Positions 1 to 13,974 of a stretch of DNA of 64,000 nucleotides are shown piece by piece (position 1 is the stretch's first letter; each line of letters opens with the position of its first letter). The notes beneath the pieces were generated by a model. The model was not told where the DNA came from, did not search any database, and saw nothing but the letters and a program-made list of their open reading frames with translations. Both the position numbers and the translations under genes were made by a program. The stretch comes from Eopsaltria australis (lineage: Eukaryota; Chordata; Aves; Passeriformes; Petroicidae), in the NCBI GenBank assembly GCA_034509425.1, contig JAVTVJ010000373.1, positions 434,001-498,000 of the forward strand, given 5' to 3'.

Positions 1-330
1 TGGCAAACACATCACTAAATACAACTAGAGGAAGCAAGAGTTAGTGCTCCAAGCAAAACAGAGCAAAGACCATACCTACCAAATTTTACTCCCACACAGT
101 TTTCCTGTTTAGTGAGTAAAAAGACATACCAGCTGTAAATCTACTGTCCCAGCAGAGCTGCTTATGTCTCAAGCAGTAATAGTCATAAGCAGTTGAAAGT
201 GCAGTAGAGAACATTGTTGTTGCTTCAGGTGGTAACCAAGGAATCAAAAAGACAAGTTTTTCTCAGTGGATTTCCAGACAACACAAAGAAAGATTGCAAG
301 GTGTTTCTTTCTTTTTGCTTAACCCATGCT
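1..330. other. Non-coding flank, nothing recognised
   Basis: AT-rich unique-looking sequence. I see no open frame of note, no repeat family and no regulatory pattern. Confidence 0.5.
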
Positions 331-756
331 TGTTAGGATCTGACTAGTGAGAGATGCCTCTGTCCAAATTAAGGTGCAAACAAGACCATATGCCAAAGTT
401 AATAATACATTAAGTGTGAAGTAGAGAGAGATAGAAATAGAAAAGCAGGGACAAGGGCAAGAGAGAGAAAGATCAACACCACCCATGGATCCAGTCCCAT
501 CCCACTGGTCCTTCTTCACCCTGGGTTTCTCAGTGTTGGGGGTCTCAGAGTCGTTCTTCTGGGGAACACCTTTATACAGTCCAAGTTCTGCATACCCACA
601 GGGTGGTAGCAGGCACCATTCCCACAATTTGGGAAGATAATGTGTATGCCACTTGCTTCCTCTGCCACAGTGGAATTTCTGTTTGGGTGTATTAACCAGG
701 ATATGCTAACCACCATCTTGCTTCACACAGCCTGGAATTCGCACCTGCCTGTCACA
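331..756 (-). mobile_element. Probable avian endogenous retrovirus LTR (solo)
   Basis: Read on the minus strand, this 426-base block starts TGTGACAGG and ends CCTAACA, so it has the TG...CA termini of a retroviral LTR. In the middle it carries a TATAAA box, followed by a GC-richer stretch and then a pyrimidine-rich C/T tract ending in a region like avian LTR U5 ends. No gag, pol or env lies beside it, so it would be a solo LTR. No perfect target-site duplication is visible: the nearest pair, ATGCT before and TTGCT two bases beyond the assigned end, matches at 4 of 5. The two open frames inside it (319-627 and 516-716, minus strand) are not proteins. The family is not assigned; the call rests on overall LTR architecture and on resemblance to bird LTRs I know. 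Confidence 0.48.
571..576 (-). promoter_or_regulatory. TATA box inside the 331-756 LTR
   Basis: TATAAA on the minus strand, about 180 bases from the LTR 5' terminus. This is where an LTR core promoter is expected; transcription would start about 30 bases further, near 540. Activity is not implied. Confidence 0.3.
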
Positions 757-3700
757 AATTGCTCCCTTCTGTGCTTATCTCATGGCAAGTTCCTACTGTG
801 GCCTTAACAGTGCTTGAGACAGACAACTATGGTCTCCTTACAATGTTGGAAAGTAGAATGAGTCTTCAAGTTGTCATTAGAAAATCAGAGATAACCTAAA
901 ACTAAGATTGAATTTCCCATTTAAATGATTATCAAAAAAGAGCTGATCTTTGCTGGAGTAACACAACAAAACCAGGCTAGATACATTGAGAAAAAAATCT
1001 TAGGAATTGTTTTTAAAAGCTCTGCAAATGCCTCACTAAAGAACCTGTTCTTTGCAGTGTTTTTAGCATTAATGCCATTTCATGTAATATAAGAAGATTC
1101 ATTGAAAATGTTAAAGTAATGCAGTATCAAATGCTATTTGCAAGCTAACTAAGAAAAGACAGTTGAATTACAGAATTGTATCTGACCCGAGAGTCCATCA
1201 AAAGTTCTACTTCCCAAAAATGTTCAAAACAGATTAAACAAAATTCATTTTAGAATAGCTATCTAAATAAGCTAAATTGATCACTGAAACAAACAAACAA
1301 AAAAATTTTGCTAAAAACAAACAGCAAGTAAGAATCTTGGAGATGCCCTTTGTGAAATTATCCCCTATGTTACAGTGAGACAACACACAGGCATCCATGG
1401 TAGAGGTACACAATACCATACTCAATCAGCTCTTTGGGCCAATTGACACTGAAAGGCTTAAGTCAAGTGGCACATCCATTTTCTAGTGAAGACCTTCATT
1501 GTATCACGTATGGCTTCAATCTAACTACCAGTTTTTCCCTCCTGAAAAACATGCAAATTGTCTAGGATTTGAAACAAAACCATCCCATAATCACAACTTC
1601 CTAATGAATCGTGTATCACTTATGCAAAAGTTTTGGGGTTCCTTTTTTATCATTATCTTCCACAACCAAATAGAAAGTATCTTCTTTTAACATCCTGGTT
1701 TATTATTACTAGTAAAAATACTTGTTAGTTAATATTATACCACATTCTTCTAAAATAATTGTCCTGAGAATAAGAGCTTCTGAGTCATCTTTTTATGGTT
1801 GGTTTTGCATTATTCTCACATAATTTTGTCTCTCTTACAGAATATATTCTTCCCCATTTTGCATGGTATTCCTTTCATTTAACTCTAGTAGCTAGACACA
1901 AGGAGATGCCAAAAAGTCAGTCTTGCTTTATAGGCTATGGGAAAAAAATACAGAAGATCCCTACGGGTGATTCAGCATATCTGGAGCACCACTTAATGCA
2001 GAGGGTGATTCATGACTTCTAAATCTCTGTTCCTGACTAGCAGAGATACTCTCAAGAAGCTGGTCATACAAGATGAGATCTATTGCTAGTACCTTACAGA
2101 TATATCTGCATCATCAGCTAGCACAGTGCAACAGGAGTGCATCTGTAGAGCAAAACACTCGCTGCTGAGAAGCACACTCCCACACTAGGTACACTCAGGG
2201 AGAGAGGGAAAACACTGTTTCCAACTTGCTGTAGTCTGTCTCCACTGGCTGAAAGCCCCCTTAGCAGCTGGAGCACACTTAGGAGTGCTCCTGCACACAG
2301 GAGCTCAGGCCTGGCAGTTCAATCACCAGTCTCCACAGCCCAGGACTGTTCCACAGTGAGAGCCCAAAGCAGTAAGAGAGAAAACCCAGGAGGTTCAAGC
2401 TAAAAGCATGTCCTTTGTCCAACCTAAGCTGCTAATATAGATGTATCATGAGTCACTATTTGTGCACTTTGGAATGCACTTTGGGCTTTTTCCTTTTTTG
2501 GCACATTCAGTAGGTGCCCTGCATCCAGGCAATTACAATCCCTTTTGTAAACTGCCCCCTCTCAGGATCACTGTTGCATTTTGACCCTCATCACTTATAC
2601 TGGAGTACCTTTCATTAACACAAACATTTTTAAGTAATGCTCAGTACTAGCTACCACCAGCTTTGCTACTCCTCTTGACAATATCCTACCAGGCACTTCT
2701 GTGGTTGATCTGACACCTTCATGGTTTTATATATACATATGTCTAATCTCCCTCTCCTGAGCCACAGATGACTGATTTAAGAGGAAAACAGCAAAGAGAG
2801 AGCAATGCTGTTGCCAGTCAAGTGGAAAGCCGTTAGCATGAGTTGCAGAGTGAGAAATTCCAATGCTTCCATTTTCTCAAACACTTTATTCTTGCCTTTA
2901 ACCTTAACAAGGTTTTTTCTCACTATTCAGGTTTTAAAAGCCTCTGATGAATCTAAGGGCAAAACATTTTCGTTTTCAATAAGAAATCAAGCTAAACATG
3001 GTATGAGGCAAACTAAATTGAAAAGTACTCCCTGGGAAGAAAGTAAAGACTAATAATGGACACACTGAATCACCTGATGGTGAGTCTCACTACAAATGTC
3101 AGTGCTAAATCAGGCATCCCTTGTTACCATAGGGAAGTGATTGCATGGAAAATTTAAATCTCACAAAGGGAACCATTGCTTTTAGAAGATAAATATCTAC
3201 TAATAATAAACCCAGCAACAATATAACTTCACAGATATTTAGTAATATAAGCTGCATGTCTTGTATCCTTCGGGAATGCACAGCAGCCAAAGGTCATTCT
3301 GTTTAGTTATTCATATCAGCATATTTCACTTAAGAGGCTCTTCTACCACTCACAAGAAATAAATGTATTTGTAGAAATCAGTATTTTGCAGATGAAGCAC
3401 AGTCACTAACGTGTGCCTTCATTTCAGGAATGCTATACATCTAAAATTTCCAACCCAATTTCAGTTGGAAGCAGTTGAGTGATTCAGGAGAGATAAAGCA
3501 GTAATTCACAATATCTTCTATCAGAAGCAAAGACAGAATTGGTATTTATCTCTCCTCCTGCTCCCATATCACAAAAGTCTAATCTTCTCATCACCAGAAA
3601 TAAAGGTTTATCTGTTCCCATATCCCAAGCCTGCACTGTCACTTCCCCCAGGGCTGTTTCAGAACCTCCACAGATGAGGAGAGCACAGTTAGAAATCATT

Positions 3701-6700
3701 CCTGGCCCCTGAACTACTTCAAGTGAATTCACCACACCCAGAAAGCACATAGAGAAGGCCAGCCATTGATTGTCCTTACCTTCAAATCTCAGCAGTTCCC
3801 TACTTCTCTTTCTATATCATCCCTTGCACCTGCAAGTTGGAAGGGATAACAAAGTCTAAGATAGAACTGTCCTCTTTCCATACAAATAGCTATGTTGCCC
3901 TGACAGCTCTTTGCCTCATAGGGGCTCCTCAGTACAGGTTTCATCAGCCCTCAGAGGCAGCAGATCAGAAACAGAGATAACAAAACACCATACAAATGAT
4001 ATGCTTGCATCCATGTGATTCTCAAACCACCTCGGCAGCACAGTCAGTGCCTTGAACTTAGGTCAGGTTAGACTGAGCTAACTCCAGCAACAAGCTCAGC
4101 ACAAGGCTGAAACACCTTTCCTGGAAGCTTAGGAAATTCTTGATGAGTACCTCAGGCTCCTGCACTCTTGGCCAAGCCAGCTAATTTAAAGTTAACTCTG
4201 GGTACACCCTGATGCACAGTCACAGTAACAGCTGTGCAAGAGAAGCCCTCTATAATTTGTCTTTCCTGGTACAATACCCTACTACTTTGTATTTTGTTAC
4301 TACATAACTGACGAAAAATGATTACAAGATATTCCAGTACAATGTGAAAGCATTTAATATATAATACACATCTGCACGCAATTCATGCGAAACAAACCTT
4401 TAAGTACCTATTATAAAGATTCAAGGGAAGCCGAAACTAAATGCAAAAGCTCCAATACAGATCTCTGAGAGGCTTTATATCAGTTTTCCATTGATATTAG
4501 TGTATTACTCGCAATTTACATCAGTGTAAGGAAGAACACATACAAGCCCAAAGACTATAAAAACACCAAGCCCATAAAGCAGAAAGAGCAAATTATATTA
4601 ATCCATTAAACTGTGTATATAATTCCTGAATTTGCAGCACCCCACATCATAAATTGCTGCACTTATTTTAATTACAAAACACTTTATAACCAACAAAAAA
4701 TTTGCCTCGTGAAACTAAACTAGAAATTTGAAGACCAAAATCTGTCAGAATAGTCCTGAGAGAAAGTTCTTCAGAGTTCACATTTCACAAGTGATTTGAT
4801 TTGAGATTTGCCCTTGCTCATCTTTAGTATTAAGATTTTTGCTGAACTGTACCCTAAATTCTAAACTCAGAGCTTTATAAATTTTACAGAATTATTTTAG
4901 TCTATTTAGTGTTGTCAGCTCTGTCAGACTACAACACTCCTGTCTTCACACACAATATAGAAAAGCTAGCAGTTTTCTCACATACAATAAAACACAGTGA
5001 ATTACTACAGAATGAGATTATATTGAAAAGGGAACATCATGATTCATATCAATTTTTTTCCAGAATTGCATAGAAAGACATTTTCTATCATGATTACATC
5101 ATGCTACATCTTTTGGAACCTTACTTAGTGCTGTTTCTACTGACTACCATGATGTGTCCCACAACCCTTTTTTTGCCTCATACCAAAGCAAAGAAGAAAC
5201 AGAGAAAGTGATATGTCTAATGCTGTCATCCCACTTCATGCTTCCCACAAATACACAAAACTGGCCTCAGTGAGTGAAGTTCCAGCCAATAACTAAACTG
5301 AGCATTGTAGTCTATCTGCACTATAAGTACAAAGATATTATGCCTTTATACTCAGTGAATTTTTAATCAGCTCCCTGCAGCAGTTATTCCCAGCATCTTT
5401 GGTTTTGCTTACTAAGAACACTAATTGAGGTTCTATACAGCAAATGTTTTCACATAGTAAATGTTTGGCTCAACATTTTAAATATGGTGAACTCATTTTA
5501 AATAACAAGTATGTGTATGACAAGAACAAGAACTGTTCACAAGCCTTCTTCCAATTGTAGGCAAGAGCAGTTATCTCATACTATATACTAAGAATTATTC
5601 TCATGTAATACATACAGAGATATTGCCCAAAGTTTGTCCCAGCTAACAGCCCAGGCCTGAATTTGCAGTGCAAGTTTCATCTCTCAACAGACTGAAGCTG
5701 AATAGCAAATATAGATCTTGAACTTGAGGAAAAAATATCTCCAGGCTCTAGTCTGGAAGAACCATCTTATTACAGAAACACAAAAAATATGCTGAGATGC
5801 AGATTTTAATCTGAAATTCAATATGGCCTGAGAAGACATACATCATATTTGGGGACTCCAATTAAATTTTAGATAGGACAAAGCCATTAACAGGTACCCT
5901 CCTACAATAAATCAAAGGGCTGCAACATCTACCTGTGAACCATGGCAAGTGGCAGTAACAACAGGATACATTCTGTGAGTTTTCTTTCTGCTTGGTACAC
6001 GTTCATATTTTGCATCTAAAATCAGACATTGTTTGAAGAAGTATTTTGATACTGAAACTTGATTCCAACACACACTAGTCAGTAATGCTTCACCTCTTCT
6101 CAAAAGCTTTCAACCTTATGTCAATTTTGATATATGTCATGAATAATTAGACTTAAGATCTCAGTATTTCACTATTATATGATGTGTGTCATCCTAGTTA
6201 TCCTACCCTATGGCTTCATTCTGCAGGCATTCCTTGTAATGTCAGATACTGCTCAAAGTGATAATGCTGCCAAAACATACGGGATTATTTAGCTAAGAAA
6301 TGCAGTGCTTGAAAGCAAAGTAGTGAGATACATGAGACTCAGAGAGATGAACAGTGCATACATAAAACATGCTAAAATAATATGAAAAGGCTTTGCAAAG
6401 GTGAAGTAAAGAACAGATGCAGCACACTGTTCCAGGAGAGACAGCTCCCACGTCCACAGAAGGGGGGGCACCTTGGCCTCTGTGTCACCTTCTGTTCCCT
6501 AACTCTCCCCAGCCTCCTGAGCTGACACCCTGCGGTAGCAACACCTTTCCCTGCACTCCCACAGAGGGATTAGCAATATCCCTCCCTAGACTATAAACAG
6601 CTAAATACCTAGCACACAAGGTAAACAAAATATTTGCTTTCACATTTGCTTCCATATAACAGCTTTCACTTTTCTTTTCCAAGCAGTTAAATATCTCCCG

Positions 6701-6823
6701 GGGGACACTCACATCACAAAACCCTGAGAGCAAAACAGAAGGTATGCTTAGCTTTAAAGCTAGGTCTATCTGTGCAGCAGATCATTACCACCCCATGCAG
6801 TTTCTCTTAGAGCATTTGCTCTT
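757..6823. other. Non-coding stretch, mostly unannotated
   Basis: About 6 kb without a recognisable gene. Open frames of 60 to 90 codons occur on both strands and match no family I know. A moderately GC-rich part (about 2.1-2.4 kb) has no identifiable repeat. A block at 4.31-4.44 kb has five CpGs in about 130 bases, unusual here, but no clear coding frame. A splice-acceptor-like site at 2930 is treated as a finding. Confidence 0.5.
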
Positions 6824-6840
6824 AAAAAAAAAAAAAAAAA
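6824..6840 (+). repeat. Poly(A) tract, 17 bases
   Basis: Uninterrupted run of A. No recognisable retrotransposon lies upstream. Confidence 0.95.
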
Positions 6841-9800
6841 GAAGTCGTCCCTGTGGTCCCTGTTCTTACCTTGCAGTAACCTTGTAACACAGTCATACCC
6901 TGCACTTCTGGATCACAAACAGCCATCTGGACTTGTGTCTTCCTCTGAGCTCAGTCCCCATCCTGGGCCACTTCACAGTTGTTAATTAGTGGCACTGTCT
7001 ACATGCAAAGTACTCTGCCCATCATCATTTATATTATAAATGCCTTTTCCCCCCTGACTCCCTGCTATGTGCCTGCTGCTAAATGTCCTTAATTTCAAAT
7101 TCTTTATGCTAGGCTTTGCCTTCAATAATACTTGAGCGAAAAGCAATTTCAAAGCAATCCATACAGTCAGTGGTCTCCTCAAGCAAATGTGATTTCTCTT
7201 AGCTTTGCTTTCATGTCTAGGGTAAGAAGTTTAAATAAAGTACTTAAAAAAAAAAAAAAAAAAGGCAAAACAATAAATGTTTAAGGTCAATCAGTGAACA
7301 ACCTAGAATTTTAAACATTTCCCCAACAGCTGCCCAAAACTTCTGAGTTCTTGCAGACCATCACCTTCCACTCCAGCCTACATCAATCATTACAACCTTT
7401 AACTTGTAAGAAAAACTAACCTAACACATTACAAATGAGAAGTTTTAGCAATGGGAAACCAACTGAAGTGAGCTAGTAATGAAAGCAACAGCTGACTGTC
7501 AACACATTCTGTTCTGATAATATTATATCAGCATGGTGGCATCAAGGTAAATGAGCCTTTTTGAACCGAGGAATTAGGCAACCTTGAGAAATCAGACAAC
7601 TAAACCAAAAGCTCTTGCAGACATAATAAAGAAAAATATTGAGAATGCATATTCTTACAGACAAGATCCTAGACTTGGATCCAGAAAAGCAAGCTTTAGG
7701 GTTTCTGAGGTTCCTAAGTATCCATGGTATGGATCTTCAAATCAGCTGCTTTGGTAATGACAGGTTCTTCTATCATCACCTCTTTCCTGTTTAATGGTGA
7801 ACCATTAAAGGGCCTTCTGGTTTCCAGCTTCTGTAGGGCTTGTTTGGTGGGCTGGCACTACACCATGAAGTGCACAGGGGTTCCCTGCATCTCCAGAGAG
7901 ATGCCAACTTCTCCTCCTAAAATTTTGGAAGCCACTGGAAGGCATAAGGGACAGTAGCAGCTCCTGTGCAGAGGATGAGGGAATGGCCTTTCCCAAAGCA
8001 AAGTTCACCTATTGCCTCATATCTCTGACACAAAGAAATGGGTTCAACAAGCCTCATTCCACAGACCTCTCATTTTTAGTGCCCACCCAAACACTGGCCT
8101 TTCCCACTACCTCCTTCCTTCCTATCGCATGTGCAGCCAGAGTTCCTCCCACTTGGGGCAAACAAAGTCAGTACCAGCAGCAACACTGAGAAAGCTGCAA
8201 TGTGTTACAGAACACATTCCAGCCCTGCCTCAAGACCTAGCAATTTTCTCCACAGCCAGAAGCAGGATGTGCTCATATGCTCTTAAGCTTAGTGCTGCAT
8301 GTGTCAGAGTCCTGGAGCAGCATCTCTGCCACCATGGCTGGGACCTGACTTCACTTTCCTGTCAGACATGAGACTGCTTTCCCAGGGAAGATTGTACATC
8401 TTGTTTTGAAAGAGATGTATCTTTTTAGAAACATAACTTTACATCCCTCTGGAGGCATAGGGAACATCCCTATTCACTGCAGAGTGTAATGGCAGCCCAA
8501 TAGGTAAGTGTTGCAGGAACACTGGAAACCAAAACACCCTTTGAAATTGGTCCATCATTCACCAGGAAAGAGATACAGACATGAAAGTCTAAATTTCAGA
8601 ATAAATGCATTATTTTATTTCTCATGGAGTCCCAAGGCAAAAAATCCAAGCATCACCAACACACAATCCCCAGAAAACCCCCCACATATCCTGAGCCAGG
8701 GGGCAACAGTGTGCCCACATTAACTCTCACAGCAAAATAATTCATGAAGATATGCAAGAAAAGAGCTCTGCTGGAGTTTAAATTCCTTTCTCTTGGGCAC
8801 AGACAAGTGTAATGATACAGCACTGCAAATTAAATATTCTAATGCAAATCAGACCCATTTCTGAACATCACAGTGACCTGAGCAGCCACTCAGAATAAAA
8901 TATTGCCAAAGTCCCCTAAACCAAAGCAGAAGTTTAATGTGCTCACAGCACATAGAACTGTAGAAACAGATTTTCTCCATCTCACATCCAAATACACAAC
9001 TCTTGAAATGAATTCCTCTGAAGGAAATGAGATGGTTAGCAGTTATATGAGAAACTAATGGGAATTATAATAAGGTACCAAAAAACCCACAAAAACTTGT
9101 GATGGACACAGCTATTTGATATCTCTTGTACTTCATTCTGAATTTTAAATAATTAATTTTAAAAACCAAACAAACAGTAATTGGGTTTTAATAATTGAGA
9201 GAACACCAGATAAGAAAACAATATCCAATAAAGAGAAAAGGAAATTAAGAAGTAATGGAAATAGTCTTAGAAAATCCAGATAACTTGAAAACATAGGTCA
9301 ATGTATTTCATTTTTTCCTCCTGGGACTTCATACATGCTCACGTTCTTGCTTGGTCTCTTCTTATGCAGGGCTTCAAGATTTTTGTGCACTGCAGCAATA
9401 CCATAGCGAGTTCCATGACTTGCAGTAATTAAGACTGCAACAGGATGGTTTTGTACTTATTAAGAAGCAGTTCTGCTAATGATGTCCTCCATAATCAGCT
9501 CCGTAAGATGTACAAGTAAATTCCAAAATGCACTCCTGCAGATTATACCTGTGGCAGCTCTTGAAACAGCAAATCACCTACCACTGCCAACCAAGCTTTT
9601 GATGGGAAGAAGCAAGCACCTGTATACAATCAACAAGCAGGCATAGGCAAGTTGTCAGCATTGCTTCTCTGTTATACAATTGCATTTGACATACATAGTC
9701 ACTGATCAGAGCAATGTTCACTGATGTACAACAATTAGTTTTCCTCTGTCGTTCAAGTTATTTAAGGGTATAGGTTGCTTTATATAAAAGGACCATGAGA

Positions 9801-12800
9801 TAAAAGTCAGTCTTCTGTCAGCTTTTTCATCAAATGGAGGTCTGAAAGAGTGCTGTGGATTTACGAAATTTCAAAGCCTGAATATTTCTGAATGCATAAA
9901 GAAATTTCACAACAACCTTGTATTGAGAACTCCACAAGAGACCTCAAGCAACATGTCTGTATTCTCTTAGAAAGAATAAAGAAATACTTCAGCTCATGCT
10001 AAAGCATTTGAAAAAAGAAATGCAGTGTTTTTTCTATCCCTCACTGTCCTATACATTTGTTTATTTAGACAAGTCTGATGTGAGATTACCAGATATGTCC
10101 TATGTCTCTGATATGACTGAGCCAGGGGCAACTGGCTTAGCACAGAAATCCCTATGAATGTATCTGAAGCTCCATCTGGGCAATAAGCCCATTGATGGGA
10201 AGGATTCTGCTCCAGAACACTCCCAGTGATGACCAAAAGGGTAATGTGGCTGAAAGTTTCCCAACTGTGTCTGCAGTGCAGTTCAAACCCTATCAAGTCA
10301 CTCATGCTTAGCAAAGTTTTAAAAAATTCCAGCCATGTTTTGTTTCTGCTTTATTAAAAAACAAAGTTAACCAAGAGCACTCCTCTCAATCATGGGTGAA
10401 TGCATGGTATGCTGTGCTGGAAGCCAGCAGGATTATTGTGACTGTTGGACTAAGCCAACAAGCACATACAGGGATTCAGGTCCCATAGAACTAACAGTGG
10501 TAGCTACCCAGATATACCTTATATCCTATAAACCACTGCATAAGTTCTAGTTTTGGAGTAGTTGTACCTCACAAAGTGGAGTATATCTTGTCTCAAGATA
10601 CAGCTACAGGTCTGAGCATCAGCAGTTAAGAGACCTGTCAGGAAGCAAATGAGAGTCAACTCAGTAGTTAAACTGCTTAACCAGCTTCATGGCTGACCCT
10701 TGTTCCTTTCTCATGGCAATGCAAATACTTTGACTGAGGTTATTTCTAATTTTTCCCACTGTATCTGAGAAAATAATCTGTGTTCTTCTCAGCTTCTCCC
10801 TGAGCTAGATTCTAGCTTGCACAGCACGTCTGCCACCCAGAGAGTCCTCCACTGTGCAGAACGACTTTGTTTCCTCTTCTCCTACCAAAAGAGGTGTGAA
10901 TTCTGCTATTTCCTAGCAGCATACACTGCAGTGAATAATCTAAAGCCGCATAGTATTGAACCACAGTCCTTGAAAAAGCTAAAAAACCAGACTCACTTAT
11001 GTCTTCAATAGCACATATTGTTGAATATTTACAAGAGTCTCTTCCCTGTGATTTATCTCCTTAAATAAAATTTCCAGGTTGTTAGTATAATTTATCACTG
11101 GTCACCTAACACCTGGCTATGCCATGCAGTGCTATCTGAGAAGTTAAGCAATTCAACCTTTAAGAAACTGAGTCTTGAATGTCCTTTGACCTTTGCTGAG
11201 AATTCTTCTTCCCCTTTAGGAGTGCTATTTTTGAAAGATTAATCAAGAGAAAAATGTAAATGTCAGCCTGCTCCTCTCCTATAAAGTTGGAGATAATGGT
11301 TCCCACTGCACTACAAGAGTAGCACAATCACCCAGCTGTCACAGAGAAGCCACTCAGCTTCTGCAGGAGGCAGAAGGGTGTTCTGCTCTCCTACCTCACA
11401 TTGTGGTCGGAACCAGCAGTCAGCAGGCAGAGCTTTTGACAGGATGTCAGCATTGGCAGCTCGCCTTATCCTGTGTGTACTTGTGTGGGTCTCAGGCAGC
11501 CAGGGAGATCACCAACAGCAGAAGCCATGAGACTAAATACTTGAAGACCTTCTTTTCATGCATGCTTAGGAAGACCTGGCAGCCATCCTCCTTCCTTCAC
11601 TACTGCTGCCAAGTCCATGCTGGCTGTCAGACTTACACCCTATTAAAACAAGATTACAGGAGTAAAAGCATACCCACAGCCACTTTGCAAGCTGTTTAGA
11701 GCCCTGCAGTGATGCTGGATCATCACCCTCAGGCATCTCACAGAGGTTCTTTAATGCTCTTCACTCTACAGTGATGATGCTTCAAAAATCTCTCTGAACT
11801 GCCCTTTTCAGGTTCTTACCCTGCCAACACAGCCATCAGGAGCCCCAAGAGCTACACTCACATGCCCAGCAGGGCCCAGGGTTTATTCTCATTCCTGAGC
11901 ATGGGTCTCCTAGGCCCCTCTTGTCTGGTTTCAGCCCTATTAGTATTTTCTACCCAGCACACACATGATAAAGCACACAGATACCAATAAGACAAGTTAT
12001 AACTCTGCTTTCTTGACAAGCTCTGCCTCTTAAAGCCTCTCCTAGTAATAAGCAGAAACAACTACTGCTGGAAAGCACTTGGAGAGAAATAACATCAGCA
12101 GCACAATGTAAATAATTAACGAAACCACTCTTTTAGATTGCATTATGCAAAGAAGAATAAATCATCAGACAAGCATTAAATATTTCATGCAAGTTATTGT
12201 AAAGCTGAAGAACCAAGTGTCCTTCTCTATCATTTCAGAGTGTGGAAAAGTCATCAATACATTTAAGAACTGCCTCTCATGCCCTCTGCAGCACTGAAGG
12301 AAATGGATTCCCTTAAATTCTATATGCCCTGTTTTCTACATCCATATTTCTAGAAGGCTGAAAAGAATTTCCTTGGTGGGGGGAAGGAAAAAAAAAAAAA
12401 ACAAACACAAAAACACCACCACATAAAACATCACAAACAAATAAAAATAAAACCACAAGCCATCCCCCACAGAGGCCTTTTTATGGCCTCCCAAATTGAG
12501 TAAGTCAGAGATTGAGGCATACAGAATTGTTAGTAATTTCTGAAAACACTGACTCACTGAGCTAGTAATGAGCAGTTGCAGTGCTGAGTGACTGTTGAAA
12601 CAAAAGACATAATTCACCTCCCTCAGTGATACTTATTAGCAATAACTCTATCCTCTATAGAAAGAAACACAGCAAAACCCAACCCAACTCCCTATTTATA
12701 GTGTTACCAAATGAACATTTAATGTGCTATCATCACAATCAATAAATAGAAACTCGTGGAGCTCATCCAGACATATAACTTGCTCTCCAAATCATTAGTT

Positions 12801-13974
12801 TTTCAGGAACAATGGATGCAGTAAGTGTCTTGTCATTTTTGCTATGATGCATTTTCTCTTAACAGGCTGATAAATTCTCAGTACTACCACTGACTTTCCA
12901 GAACAGAAAAGAGTTCTTGCAAGAGAGATCATCTAGAACTGAAAAAGTATAAAAATTTCACTCTTAATTCAGTTTACATTTCTCTATCTTAAAATACATC
13001 TTTTTCAGGTTTCCTTTTGTCACTCATGCTCATTACCAATAGCAAGCCCGCCAGAGTTCCAGCATTTCTTTTGAAGCTTTTCTCTCCTTGTCAGCCTTTA
13101 GTTGCTGCTTTTCATCCTACACTGAAATTCCAGGTCCTCCTCAGGCCTGATGAAGCTAAGGCAGTGCAGTATCTGGAGAAGAAGCCAATGTGGATTAGAG
13201 CTCCATGATTGTCTGCTTTGCAGCAGTAGGAGCAGGAAGCCCAAAGTAACTACTAATTTGAATAGAGATCACTACTTGCACAGGGTCTGGACATCTTCAG
13301 TTTCTAATATCCAGCCTACACTGATCAAGTCAGTGGAAAAAAAGAGTTAGAGCTCTGAAAACACAAGAACTTTTTTTGCTGGCAAAGTCTCCACAAAAAA
13401 GCAAGATGTGTCCAACACATTGTATTTCTAAGCTTCTGGCGTTGTTTTAACTTATATAACACATGCTAAAGCCATTATTATGGTATTTTTACTTCACTAG
13501 CAGATCAAAATATAGCAAGTTGTGAAAGTTCCCACGGGAATAAAAGTGACCTTATTTTAAAAGCAAGATAAAATTTTGACCTCAAAGTAAATGCTTTACC
13601 TTCACTTATTTCCAGAGAATTTTTGTTGGTGGGAGAACTTGTGAAACTGTGCAATATGCAAAGTAGCAAACTCCAGAAAAGTAAAACATGTGAAGCACAG
13701 ATTGTTGAGGAAAATTAGTTTAAAACACAGTGGCAATATACATGCTTGAATATAATAACCATAGAGATTCATTGTCTAAAGCCAAGCACACAGACAAAGT
13801 CCTATTGATACAACTCTTTCTTAAAAACATGCAAAGGGGATGTTTCACAGTTTCTCAAAAACTTCAGCAGGTCTGTGGAATCAGAGTACTTCGAAAGTGG
13901 CAACAAAACACAGGCTCTAAGTCTGGAACCAAGCAGAAATAAATACAGCAAATTCCTGTAAGTCCAGGTGTCAC
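6841..13974. other. Non-coding stretch, mostly unannotated
   Basis: About 7 kb without a recognised gene. The longest ATG frames are 119 codons (8012-8371, plus), 106 codons (9994-10314, minus) and 98 codons (11403-11699, plus); none resembles a known protein and several overlap frames on the other strand. It contains the A-run at 7246-7263 and a 14-base A-run at 12388-12401. A minus-strand open segment at 9298-9456 is discussed as a possible exon. Confidence 0.5.
7246..7263 (+). repeat. Poly(A) tract, 18 bases, with AATAAA upstream
   Basis: Run of 18 A preceded by the hexamer AATAAA at 7234-7239. The spacing is short for a real cleavage site, and no coding remnant is visible upstream, so a retrocopy tail is possible but not supported. 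Confidence 0.9.

Noticed and set aside
3771..3820. Well-formed minus-strand splice pair (acceptor CTTCCAACTTGCAG, donor GTAAGG)
   Set aside because: The enclosed 50 bases have stops in all three frames; it could only be a non-coding exon, for which there is no other evidence.
6870..6926. Minus-strand open segment MAVCDPEVQGMTVLQGYCK ending at a GTAAGAAC donor
   Set aside because: Good donor and open frame, but no convincing acceptor or promoter upstream and no recognised family; treated as chance unless transcripts show otherwise.
8012..8371. 119-codon plus frame as a gene
   Set aside because: No recognised motif, overlaps a second plus frame, and lacks splice or promoter context; length is within chance for 64 kb of six-frame reading.
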